A DNA stretch of 64,000 bases, from contig OX465598.1 in assembly GCA_950022295.1 (NCBI GenBank), forward strand, positions 62,001 to 126,000. The letters run 5' to 3'. Positions 1 to 10,676 of the stretch are shown piece after piece. Numbering within the stretch: the stretch's first letter is position 1; each line of letters opens with the position of its first letter. The position numbers were made by a program, and so were the translations under genes. The notes under the pieces are model-generated. The model searched no databases and was not told the DNA's origin. It saw nothing but the letters and a program-made list of their open reading frames with translations. The DNA is from Bromus sterilis (lineage: Eukaryota > Streptophyta > Magnoliopsida > Poales > Poaceae).

Positions 1-985
1 TCAGGGTGCATTTACGTGCCGGTCATCAACCCTCGCACTTTTTGCCGATTCTGGCCTGTTTCATGGGCTATTAATAACAGTTACATGGGCTATTAATCAC
101 CGTTTTGGGTCCCCGGAGTGATTTCCACCATTGACGAACCCATGCTGCATTTACGTGCCGGTCATCAACAGTCGCAGTTTTTGCCGATTCTGGCCTGTTT
201 CATGGGCTATTAATCGCAGTTATATAGGCTATTAATCACCGTTTTGGGTCCCCGGAGTGATTTCCACCATTGACGAACCCCAGGGTGCATTTACGTGAAG
301 ATCGTCAACCCTCGCCCTTTTTGCCGAATCTGGCATGTTTCATGGGCTATTAATCAAAATTACATGGGCTATTAATCACCGTTTTGGGTCCCCGGAGTGA
401 TTTCCACCATTGACGAACCCCAGGGTGCATTTACGTGCCGGTCATCAACCCTCACACTTTTGGAGGATTTTGGCCTGTTTCATGGGCTCTTAGTCACAGT
501 TACATGGGCTATTAATCACCGTTTTGGGTCCCCGGAGTGATTTCCACCATTGACGAACCCCAGGGTGCATTTACGTGCCGGTCATCAAGTGTCGTAGTTT
601 TGGCCGATTCTGGCCATTTTCATGGGCTATTAACAACAGTTATATGGGCTATTAATCACCGTTTTGGCTCCCCGGAGTGATTTCCACCATTGACGAACCC
701 TAGAGTGCATTTACGTGACGGTCATCAACACTCAGAGTTTTGGCCGATTCTGGCCATTTTCATGGTCTATTAATAACAGTTATATGGGCTATTAATCACC
801 GTTTTGGGTCCCCGTAGTGATTTCCACCATTGACGAACCACAGGGTGCATTTACGTGCCGGTCATCAACAGTCGCAGTTTTGGCCGATTCTGGCCTGTTT
901 CATGTTCTATTAATCACAGTTATACGGGCTATTAATCACCGTTTTGAGTCCCCGGAGTGATTTCCACCATTGACGAACCCCGGGG
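1..985 (+). repeat. Satellite, left-edge segment outside the 2.2-kb HOR
   Basis: This stretch holds seven monomers plus a few leading bases. The monomers starting at 286, 426, 566, 706 and 846 follow the same subtype order as 8,045-8,743 (offset about 7,758 bp). It includes the aagatc subtype, the ttttggagg subtype and the catcaagtgtcgtag subtype. The first two monomers (7-285) resemble 9,302-9,580. The 2,213-bp HOR block therefore looks like an amplification embedded in a longer ancestral order that resumes near 7.7-8.7 kb. Confidence 0.85.
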
Positions 986-1124
986 TGCATTTACGTGACG
1001 GTCATCAACCCTCGCACTTTTGGCCGATTCTGGCCTGTTTCATGGGCTATTAATCACAGTTACATGGGCTATTAATCACCGTTTTGGGTCCCCAGAGTGA
1101 TTTCCACCATTGACGAACCCAGGG
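986..1124 (+). repeat. Representative 139-bp satellite monomer
   Basis: This monomer serves as a reference for the family. Its layout is: a conserved start (tgcatttacgtg); a variable segment with the subtype words acggtcatcaaccctcgcac and ttttggccgattctggcctg; a 22-bp tandem duplication (1,041-1,062 and 1,063-1,084); and a conserved tail that includes gttttgggtcccc, gagtgatttccaccattga and gacgaaccc. A typical monomer is about 50% GC with about seven CpG dinucleotides. A short inverted repeat, tggcc-gattct-ggcca, appears in subtypes where ggcctg is replaced by ggccat. The phase chosen for the monomer start is arbitrary. Confidence 0.95.
1041..1084 (+). repeat. Internal 22-bp tandem duplication within the monomer (example)
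   Basis: Two adjacent 22-bp units, 1,041-1,062 and 1,063-1,084, both begin catgggctattaatcac and differ at only two positions (cagtta against cgttt in the last bases). The same arrangement occurs in almost every monomer of the window. It suggests that the present monomer arose by a 22-bp slippage duplication within an ancestral unit of about 117 bp. Twelve monomers carry only one 22-bp unit and are annotated separately. Confidence 0.9.
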
Positions 1125-2661
1125 TGCATTTACGTGACTGTTATCAACACTCGCAGTTTGGGCCGATTCTGGCCATTTTAATGGGTTATTAATAACAGTT
1201 ATATGGGCTATTAATCACCGTTTTGGGTCCCCGGAGTGATTTCCACCATTGACGAACCCTAGGGTGCATTTACGTGACGGTGATCAACCCTCGCACTTTT
1301 GGCCGATTCTGGCCTGTTTCATGGGCTATTAATCACAGTTACATGGGCTATTAATCACCGTTTTGGGTCCCCGGTGTGATTTCCACCATTGACGAACCCT
1401 AGGGTGCGTTTATGTGACGGTCATCAACCCTCGCACTTTTGGCCGATTCTGGCCTATTTCATGGGCTATTAATCACAGGTCCATGGGCTATTAATCACCG
1501 TTTTGGGTCCCCGGAGTGATTTCCACCATTGACGAACCCAGGGTGCATTTACGTGCCGGTCATCAACCCTCGCACTTTTTGCCGATTCTGGCCTGTTTCA
1601 TGGGCTATTAATAACAGTTATATGGGCTATTAATCACCGTTTTGGGTCCCCGGAGTGATTTTCACCATTGATGAACCCTAGGGTGCATTTACGTGATGGT
1701 CATCAATCCTCGCACTTTTGGCCGATTCTGGCCTGTTTCATGAGCTATTAATCATAATTACCTGGGCTATTAATCACCGTTTTGGGTCCCCGGAGTGATT
1801 TCCATCATTGACGAACCCCAGGGTTCATATACGTGACGATCATCAACCCTCGCCCTTTTGGCCGATTCTGGCCATTTTCATGGGCTATTAATCACAGTTA
1901 TATGGTCTATTAATCACCGTTTTGGGTCCCCGGAGTGATTTTCACCATTGATGAACCCTAGGGTGCATTTACGTGACGGTCATCAATCCCCGCACTTTTG
2001 GCCGATTCTGGTCTGTTTCATGAGCTATTAATCATAATTACCTGGGCTATTAATCACCGTTTTGGGTCCCCGAAGTGATTTCCACCATTGACGTACCCAG
2101 GGTGCATTTACGTGCCGGTCATCAGCCCTCGCACTTTTGGCCGATTCTGGCCTGTTTCATGGGCTCTTAATCACAGTTACATGGGCTATTAATCACCGTT
2201 TTGGGTCCCCGGAGTGATTTCCACCATTGACGAACCCAGGGTGCATTTACGTGCCGGTCATCAAGTGTCGTAGTTTTGGCCGATTCTGGCCATTTTCATG
2301 GGCTATTAACAACAGTTATATGGGCTATTAATCACCGTTTTGGCTCCCCGGAGTGATTTCCACCATTGACGAACCCTAGAGTGCATTTACGTGACGGTCA
2401 TCAACACTCAGAGTTTTGGCCGATTCTGGCCAATTTCATGGGCTATTAATAACAGTTATATGGGCTATTAATCACCGTTTTGGGTCCCCGTAGTGATTTC
2501 CACCATTGACGAACCACAGGGTGCATTTACCTGCCGGTCATCAACAGTCGCAGTTTTGGCCGATTCTGGCCTGTTTCATGGGCTATTAATCACAGTTACA
2601 CGGGCTATTAATCACCGTTTTGAGTCCCCGGAGTGATTTCCACCATTGACGAACCCCAGGG

Positions 2662-2778
2662 TGCATTTACGTGACGGTCATCAACCCTCGCACTTTTGGC
2701 CGATTCTGGCCTGTTTCATGGGCTATTAATCACCGTTTTGGGTCCCCGGAGTGATTTCCACCATTGACGAACCCAGGG
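2662..2778 (+). repeat. Shortened 117-bp monomer (HOR-A type)
   Basis: One 22-bp subrepeat is missing: tttcatgggctattaatcac runs straight into cgttttgggtcc. The variable half is the acggtcatcaaccctcgcac subtype. Confidence 0.92.
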
Positions 2779-3198
2779 TGCATTTATGTGACGGTCATCA
2801 ACCCTCGCAGTTTTGGCCGATTCTGGCCTGTTTCATGGGCTATTAATCACAGTTATATGGGCTATTAATCACCGTTTTGGGTCCCCGGAGTGATTTCCAC
2901 CATTGACGAACCCCAGGATGCATTTACGTGACGGTCATCAACCCTCACACTTTTGGCCGATTCTGGCCGGTTTCATGGGCTACTAATCACAGTTACATGG
3001 GCTATTAATCACCGTTTTGGGTCCCCGGAGTGATTTTCCACCATTGTTGAACCCAGGGTGCATTTACGTGATGGTTATCAACACTCGCAGTTTTGGCCGA
3101 TTCTGGCCATTTTCATGGGTTATTAATAACAGTTATATGGGCTATTAATCACCGTTTTGGGTCCCCGGAGTGGTTTCCACCATTGACAAACCCTAGGG

Positions 3199-5411
3199 TG
3201 CATTTACGTGACGGTCATCAACCCTCGCACTTTTGGCCGATTCTGGCCTGTTTCATGGGCTATTAATCACAGTTACATGGGCTATTAATCACCGTTTTGG
3301 GTCCCCAGAGTGATTTCCACCATTGACGAACCCAGGGTGCATTTACGTGACTGTTATCAACACTCGCAGTTTGGGCCGATTCTGGCCATTTTAATGGGTT
3401 ATTAATAACAGTTATATGGGCTATTAATCACCGTTTTGGGTCCCCGGAGTGATTTCCACCATTGACGAACCCTAGGGTGCATTTACGTGACGGTGATCAA
3501 CCCTCGCACTTTTGGCCGATTCTGGCCTGTTTCATGGGCTATTAATCACAGTTACATGGGCTATTAATCACCGTTTTGGGTCCCCGGTGTGATTTCCACC
3601 ATTGACGAACCCTAGGGTGCGTTTATGTGACGGTCATCAACCCTCGCACTTTTGGCCGATTCTGGCCTATTTCATGGGCTATTAATCACAGGTCCATGGG
3701 CTATTAATCACCGTTTTGGGTCCCCGGAGTGATTTCCACCATTGACGAACCCAGGGTGCATTTACGTGCCGGTCATCAACCCTCGCACTTTTTGCCGATT
3801 CTGGCCTGTTTCATGGGCTATTAATAACAGTTATATGGGCTATTAATCACCGTTTTGGGTCCCCGGAGTGATTTTCACCATTGATGAACCCTAGGGTGCA
3901 TTTACGTGATGGTCATCAATCCTCGCACTTTTGGCCGATTCTGGCCTGTTTCATGAGCTATTAATCATAATTACCTGGGCTATTAATCACCGTTTTGGGT
4001 CCCCGGAGTGATTTCCATCATTGACGAACCCCAGGGTTCATATACGTGACGATCATCAACCCTCGCCCTTTTGGCCGATTCTGGCCATTTTCATGGGCTA
4101 TTAATCACAGTTATATGGTCTATTAATCACCGTTTTGGGTCCCCGGAGTGATTTTCACCATTGATGAACCCTAGGGTGCATTTACGTGACGGTCATCAAT
4201 CCCCGCACTTTTGGCCGATTCTGGTCTGTTTCATGAGCTATTAATCATAATTACCTGGGCTATTAATCACCGTTTTGGGTCCCCGAAGTGATTTCCACCA
4301 TTGACGTACCCAGGGTGCATTTACGTGCCGGTCATCAGCCCTCGCACTTTTGGCCGATTCTGGCCTGTTTCATGGGCTCTTAATCACAGTTACATGGGCT
4401 ATTAATCACCGTTTTGGGTCCCCGGAGTGATTTCCACCATTGACGAACCCAGGGTGCATTTACGTGCCGGTCATCAAGTGTCGTAGTTTTGGCCGATTCT
4501 GGCCATTTTCATGGGCTATTAACAACAGTTATATGGGCTATTAATCACCGTTTTGGCTCCCCGGAGTGATTTCCACCATTGACGAACCCTAGAGTGCATT
4601 TACGTGACGGTCATCAACACTCAGAGTTTTGGCCGATTCTGGCCAATTTCATGGGCTATTAATAACAGTTATATGGGCTATTAATCACCGTTTTGGGTCC
4701 CCGTAGTGATTTCCACCATTGACGAACCACAGGGTGCATTTACCTGCCGGTCATCAACAGTCGCAGTTTTGGCCGATTCTGGCCTGTTTCATGGGCTATT
4801 AATCACAGTTACACGGGCTATTAATCACCGTTTTGAGTCCCCGGAGTGATTTCCACCATTGACGAACCCCAGGGTGCATTTACGTGACGGTCATCAACCC
4901 TCGCACTTTTGGCCGATTCTGGCCTGTTTCATGGGCTATTAATCACCGTTTTGGGTCCCCGGAGTGATTTCGACCATTGACGAACCCAGGGTGCATTTAC
5001 GTGACGGTCATCAACCCTCGCAGTTTTGGCCGATTCTGGCCTGTTTCATGGGCTATTAATCACAGTTATATGGGCTATTAATCACCGTTTTGGGTCCCCG
5101 GAGTGATTTCCACCATTGACGAACCCCAGGATGCATTTACGTGACGGTCATCAACCCTCACACTTTTGGCCGATTCTGGCCGGTTTCATGGGCTACTAAT
5201 CACAGTTACATGGGCTATTAATCACCGTTTTGGGTCCCCGGAGTGATTTTCCACCATTGTTGAACCCAGGGTGCATTTACGTGATGGTTATCAACACTCG
5301 CAGTTTTGGCCGATTCTGGCCATTTTCATGGGTTATTAATAACAGTTATATGGGCTATTAATCACCGTTTTGGGTCCCCGGAGTGGTTTCCACCATTGAC
5401 AAACCCTAGGG
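3199..5411 (+). repeat. HOR-A copy 2 (2,213 bp, 16 monomers)
   Basis: This copy is nearly identical to its neighbours. I noticed a private substitution at 4,972 (tttcgacc where the other copies read tttccacc). It also reads tttacgtg where copy 1 has tttatgtg near 2,786. So few differences in 2.2 kb indicate very recent amplification or continuing homogenisation. The shortened monomer is at 4,875-4,991. Confidence 0.93.
4875..4991 (+). repeat. Shortened 117-bp monomer (HOR-A type)
   Basis: This is the copy-2 equivalent of 2,662-2,778, exactly 2,213 bp downstream, with the same 22-bp loss. It carries the private tttcgacc change at 4,972. Confidence 0.92.
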
Positions 5412-7624
5412 TGCATTTACGTGACGGTCATCAACCCTCGCACTTTTGGCCGATTCTGGCCTGTTTCATGGGCTATTAATCACAGTTACATGGGCTATTA
5501 ATCACCGTTTTGGGTCCCCAGAGTGATTTCCACCATTGACGAACCCAGGGTGCATTTACGTGACTGTTATCAACACTCGCAGTTTGGGCCGATTCTGGCC
5601 ATTTTAATGGGTTATTAATAACAGTTATATGGGCTATTAATCACCGTTTTGGGTCCCCGGAGTGATTTCCACCATTGACGAACCCTAGGGTGCATTTACG
5701 TGACGGTGATCAACCCTCGCACTTTTGGCCGATTCTGGCCTGTTTCATGGGCTATTAATCACAGTTACATGGGCTATTAATCACCGTTTTGGGTCCCCGG
5801 TGTGATTTCCACCATTGACGAACCCTAGGGTGCGTTTATGTGACGGTCATCAACCCTCGCACTTTTGGCCGATTCTGGCCTATTTCATGGGCTATTAATC
5901 ACAGGTCCATGGGCTATTAATCACCGTTTTGGGTCCCCGGAGTGATTTCCACCATTGACGAACCCAGGGTGCATTTACGTGCCGGTCATCAACCCTCGCA
6001 CTTTTTGCCGATTCTGGCCTGTTTCATGGGCTATTAATAACAGTTATATGGGCTATTAATCACCGTTTTGGGTCCCCGGAGTGATTTTCACCATTGATGA
6101 ACCCTAGGGTGCATTTACGTGATGGTCATCAATCCTCGCACTTTTGGCCGATTCTGGCCTGTTTCATGAGCTATTAATCATAATTACCTGGGCTATTAAT
6201 CACCGTTTTGGGTCCCCGGAGTGATTTCCATCATTGACGAACCCCAGGGTTCATATACGTGACGATCATCAACCCTCGCCCTTTTGGCCGATTCTGGCCA
6301 TTTTCATGGGCTATTAATCACAGTTATATGGTCTATTAATCACCGTTTTGGGTCCCCGGAGTGATTTTCACCATTGATGAACCCTAGGGTGCATTTACGT
6401 GACGGTCATCAATCCCCGCACTTTTGGCCGATTCTGGTCTGTTTCATGAGCTATTAATCATAATTACCTGGGCTATTAATCACCGTTTTGGGTCCCCGAA
6501 GTGATTTCCACCATTGACGTACCCAGGGTGCATTTACGTGCCGGTCATCAGCCCTCGCACTTTTGGCCGATTCTGGCCTGTTTCATGGGCTCTTAATCAC
6601 AGTTACATGGGCTATTAATCACCGTTTTGGGTCCCCGGAGTGATTTCCACCATTGACGAACCCAGGGTGCATTTACGTGCCGGTCATCAAGTGTCGTAGT
6701 TTTGGCCGATTCTGGCCATTTTCATGGGCTATTAACAACAGTTATATGGGCTATTAATCACCGTTTTGGCTCCCCGGAGTGATTTCCACCATTGACGAAC
6801 CCTAGAGTGCATTTACGTGACGGTCATCAACACTCAGAGTTTTGGCCGATTCTGGCCAATTTCATGGGCTATTAATAACAGTTATATGGGCTATTAATCA
6901 CCGTTTTGGGTCCCCGTAGTGATTTCCACCATTGACGAACCACAGGGTGCATTTACCTGCCGGTCATCAACAGTCGCAGTTTTGGCCGATTCTGGCCTGT
7001 TTCATGGGCTATTAATCACAGTTACACGGGCTATTAATCACCGTTTTGAGTCCCCGGAGTGATTTCCACCATTGACGAACCCCAGGGTGCATTTACGTGA
7101 CGGTCATCAACCCTCGCACTTTTGGCCGATTCTGGCCTGTTTCATGGGCTATTAATCACCGTTTTGGGTCCCCGGAGTGATTTCCACCATTGACGAACCC
7201 AGGGTGCATTTACGTGACGGTCATCAACCCTCGCAGTTTTGGCCGATTCTGGCCTGTTTCATGGGCTATTAATCACAGTTATATGGGCTATTAATCACCG
7301 TTTTGGGTCCCCGGAGTGATTTCCACCATTGACGAACCCCAGGATGCATTTACGTGACGGTCATCAACCCTCACACTTTTGGCCGATTCTGGCCGGTTTC
7401 ATGGGCTACTAATCACAGTTACATGGGCTATTAATCACCGTTTTGGGTCCCCGGAGTGATTTTCCACCATTGTTGAACCCAGGGTGCATTTACGTGATGG
7501 TTATCAACACTCGCAGTTTTGGCCGATTCTGGCCATTTTCATGGGTTATTAATAACAGTTATATGGGCTATTAATCACCGTTTTGGGTCCCCGGAGTGGT
7601 TTCCACCATTGACAAACCCTAGGG
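5412..7624 (+). repeat. HOR-A copy 3 (2,213 bp, 16 monomers)
   Basis: This is the third tandem copy, with the marker tgcgtttatgtg at 5,831 and the shortened monomer at 7,088-7,204. The 2,213-bp periodicity continues slightly past the unit end, to base 7,732. At 7,733 the copy-specific base changes (ccccag at 5,520 becomes ccccgg), and the following monomers belong to other subtypes. Confidence 0.92.
7088..7204 (+). repeat. Shortened 117-bp monomer (HOR-A type)
   Basis: This is the copy-3 equivalent of 4,875-4,991, exactly 2,213 bp downstream. It shares the same single 22-bp subrepeat. Confidence 0.92.
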
Positions 7625-8044
7625 TGCATTTACGTGACGGTCATCAACCCTCGCACTTTTGGCCGATTCTGGCCTGTTTCATGGGCTATTAATCACAGTT
7701 ACATGGGCTATTAATCACCGTTTTGGGTCCCCGGAGTGATTTCCACCATTGACGAACCCTAGGGTGCATTTATGTGACGGTCATCAACCCTCGCACTTTT
7801 TGCCGATTCTGGCCTGTTTCATGGGCTATTAATCACAATTACATGGGCTATTAATCACCGTTTTGGGTCCCCGGAGTGATTTCCACCATTGACGAACCCC
7901 AGGGTGCATTTACGTGCCGGTCATCAACAGTCGCAGTTTTGGCCCATTCTGGTCTGTTTCATGGGCTATTAATCACATTTATATGGGCTATTAATCACCG
8001 TTTTGAGTCCCCGGAGTGATTTCCACCATTGACGAACCCCAGGG
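7625..8044 (+). repeat. Three transition monomers between HOR-A and HOR-B
   Basis: Monomers start at 7,625, 7,765 and 7,905. The last two carry the words tttatgtgacgg with ttttgccg, and ggcccattctggtctg. In the second HOR-B copy these two are fused into a single hybrid monomer at about 10,537-10,676, so this stretch shows the unrecombined parental order. Confidence 0.85.
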
Positions 8045-9859
8045 TGCATTTACGTGAAGATCATCAACCCTCGCACTTTTTGCCGAATCTGGCATGTTTC
8101 ATGGGCTATTAATCAAAATTACATGGGCTATTAATCACCGTTTTGGGTACCCGGAGTGATTTCCACCATTGACGATCGCAGGGTGCATTTACGTGCCGGT
8201 CATCAACCCTCGCACTTTTGGAGGATTCTGGCCTGTTTCATGGGCTCTTAGTCACAGTTACATGGGCTATTAATCACCGTTTTGGGTCCCCGGAATGATT
8301 TCCACCATTGACGAACCCCAGGGTGCATTTACGTGCCGGTCATCAAGTGTTGTAGTTTTGGCCGATTCTGGCCATTTTCATGGGCTATTAACAACAGTTA
8401 TATGGGCTATTAATCACCGTTTTGGCTCCCCGGAGTGATTTCCACCATTGACGAACCCTAGAGTGCATTTACGTGACGGTCATCAACACTCAGAGTTTTG
8501 GCCGATTCTGGCCATTTTCATGGGCTATTAATAACAGTTATATGGGCTATTAATCACCGTTTTGGGTCCCCGTAGTGATTTCCACCATTGACGAACCACA
8601 GGGTGCATTTACGTGCCGGTCATCAACAGTCGCAGTTTTGGCCGATTCTGGCCTGTTTCATGGGCTATTAATCACAGTTATACGGGCTATTAATCACCGT
8701 TTTGAGTCCCCGGAGTGATTTCCACCATTGACGAACCCCAGGGTGCATTTACGTGACGGTCATCAACCCTCGCACTTTTGGCCGATTCTGGCCTGTTTCA
8801 TGGGCTATTAATCACAGTTACATGGGCTATTAATCACCGTTTTGGGTCCCCAGAGTGATTTCCACCATTGACGAACCCAGGGTGCATTTACGTGACTGTT
8901 ATCAACACTCGCAGTTTGGGCCGATTCTGGCCATTTTAATGGGTTATTAATAACAGTTATATGGGCTATTAATCACCGTTTTGGGTCCCCGGAGTGATTT
9001 CCACCATTGACGAACCATAGGGTGCATTTACGTGACGGCCATCAACCCTCGCACTTTTGGCCGATTCTGGCCTGTTTCATGGGCTATTAATCACAGTTAC
9101 ATGGGCTATTAATCACCATTTTGGGTCCCCGGTGTGATTTCCACCATTGACGAACCCTAGGGTGCGTTTATGTGACGGTCATCAACCCTCGCACTTTTGG
9201 CCGATTCTGGCCTATTTCATAGGCTATTAATCACAGGTCCATGGGCTATTAATCACCGTTTTGGGTCCCCGGAGTGATTTCCACCATTGACGAACCCAGG
9301 GTGCATTTACGTGCCGGTCATCAACCCTCGCACTTTTTGCCGATTCTGGCCTGTTTCATGGGCTATTAATAACAGTTACATGGGCTATTAATCATCATTT
9401 TGTGTCCCCGGAGTGATTTCCACCATTGACGAACCCAGGCTGCATTTACGTGCCGGTCATCAACAGTCGCAGTTTTTGCCGATTCTGGCCTGTTTCATGG
9501 GCTATTAATCACAGTTATATAGGCTATTAATCACTGTTTTGGGTCCCCGGAGTGATTTCCATCATTGACGAACCCCAGGGTTCATATACGTGACGATCAT
9601 CAACCCTCGCCCTTTTGGCCGATTCTGGCCATTTTCATGGGCTATTAATCACAGTTATATGGGCTATTAATCACCGTTTTGGGTCCCCGGAGTGATTTTC
9701 ACCATTGATGAACCCTAGGGTGCATTTACGTGATGGTCATCAATCCTCGCACTTTTGGCCGATTCTGGCCTGTTTCATGAGCTATTAATCATAATTACCT
9801 GGGCTATTAATCACCGTTTTGGGTCCCCGAAGTGATTTCCACCATTGACGTACCCAGGG

Positions 9860-9976
9860 TGCATTTACGTGCCGGTCATCAGCCCTCGCACTTTTGGCCG
9901 ATTCTGGCCTGTTTCATGGGCTATTAATCACCGTTTTGGGTCCCCGGAGTGATTTCCACCATTGACGAACCCAGGG
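9860..9976 (+). repeat. Shortened 117-bp monomer, probable hybrid
   Basis: The left half is the ccggtcatcagccctcgcac subtype. From about 9,913 onward the sequence is that of the HOR-A shortened monomer and its downstream neighbours (7,141 on). In HOR-B copy 2 the same left half (12,492 on) continues as a full-length monomer. The shortened state was therefore probably acquired by recombination with HOR-A rather than by a new deletion. Confidence 0.85.
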
Positions 9977-10536
9977 TGCATTTACGTGACGGTCATCAAC
10001 CCTCGCAGTTTTGGCCGATTCTGGCCTGTTTCATGGGCTATTAATCACAGTTATATGGGCTATTAATCACCGTTTTGGGTCCCCGGAGTGATTTCCACCA
10101 TTGACGAACCCCAGGATGCATTTACGTGACGGTCATCAACCCTCACACTTTTGGCCGATTCTGGCCTGTTTCATGGGCTACTAATCACAGTTACATGGGC
10201 TATTAATCACCGTTTTGGGTCCCCGGAGTGATTTTCCACCATTGTTGAACCCAGGGTGCATTTACGTGATGGTTATCAACACTCGCAGTTTTGGCCGATT
10301 CTGGCCATTTTCATGGGTTATTAATAACAGTTATATGGGCTATTAATCACCGTTTTGGGTCCCCGGAGTGGTTTCCACCATTGACAAACCCTAGGGTGCA
10401 TTTACGTGACGGTCATCAACCCTCGCACTTTTGGCCGATTCTGGCCTGTTTCATGGGCTATTAATCACAGTTACATGGGCTATTAATCACCGTTTTGGGT
10501 CCCCGGAGTGATTTCCACCATTGACGAACCCTAGGG

Positions 10537-10676
10537 TGCATTTATGTGACGGTCATCAACCCTCGCACTTTTGGCCCATTCTGGTCTGTTTCATGGGCTA
10601 TTAATCACATTTATATGGGCTATTAATCACCGTTTTGAGTCCCCGGAGTGATTTCCACCATTGACGAACCCCAGGG
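10537..10676 (+). repeat. Hybrid monomer in HOR-B copy 2 lead-in
   Basis: The left half (tttatgtgacggtcatc, then aaccctcgcac) matches the monomer at 7,765. The right half (ttttggcccattctggtctg, then cacatttatatggg) matches the next monomer, at 7,905. One monomer equivalent has been lost between the two halves, with the crossover near 10,568-10,577. This is a single-monomer unequal exchange. Confidence 0.83.

Larger units (their letters stand above)
986..3198 (+). repeat. HOR-A copy 1 (2,213 bp, 16 monomers)
   Basis: This is the first of three tandem copies of a 16-monomer unit. The marker monomer tgcgtttatgtg lies at 1,405 and recurs at 3,618 and 5,831, a spacing of exactly 2,213 bp. Identity with the next copy begins at about base 983; just upstream the sequence reads ccccgggg here but ccctaggg at the equivalent place in copy 2. 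The unit contains one shortened monomer (2,662-2,778), which accounts for its being about 22 bp shorter than 16 full monomers. Confidence 0.93.
8045..10676 (+). repeat. HOR-B copy 1 (2,632 bp, 19 monomers)
   Basis: Marker monomers aagatcatc (8,045) and tgcgtttatgtg (9,163) recur 2,632 bp later at 10,677 and 11,795. The 19-monomer unit includes one shortened monomer at 9,860-9,976. From about 9,913 to 10,500 the sequence matches 7,141-7,730 of HOR-A with an offset of 2,772 bp. The unit is therefore a composite that carries the tail of HOR-A. Confidence 0.88.

Noticed and set aside
1041..1084. Hairpin from the tggcc-gattct-ggcca inverted repeat or the gggtccc palindrome as a regulatory RNA or terminator
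   Set aside because: The stems are only five to seven bases and not conserved across subtypes (ggcctg, ttgccg and tggagg variants break the first one). No transcript context is visible.
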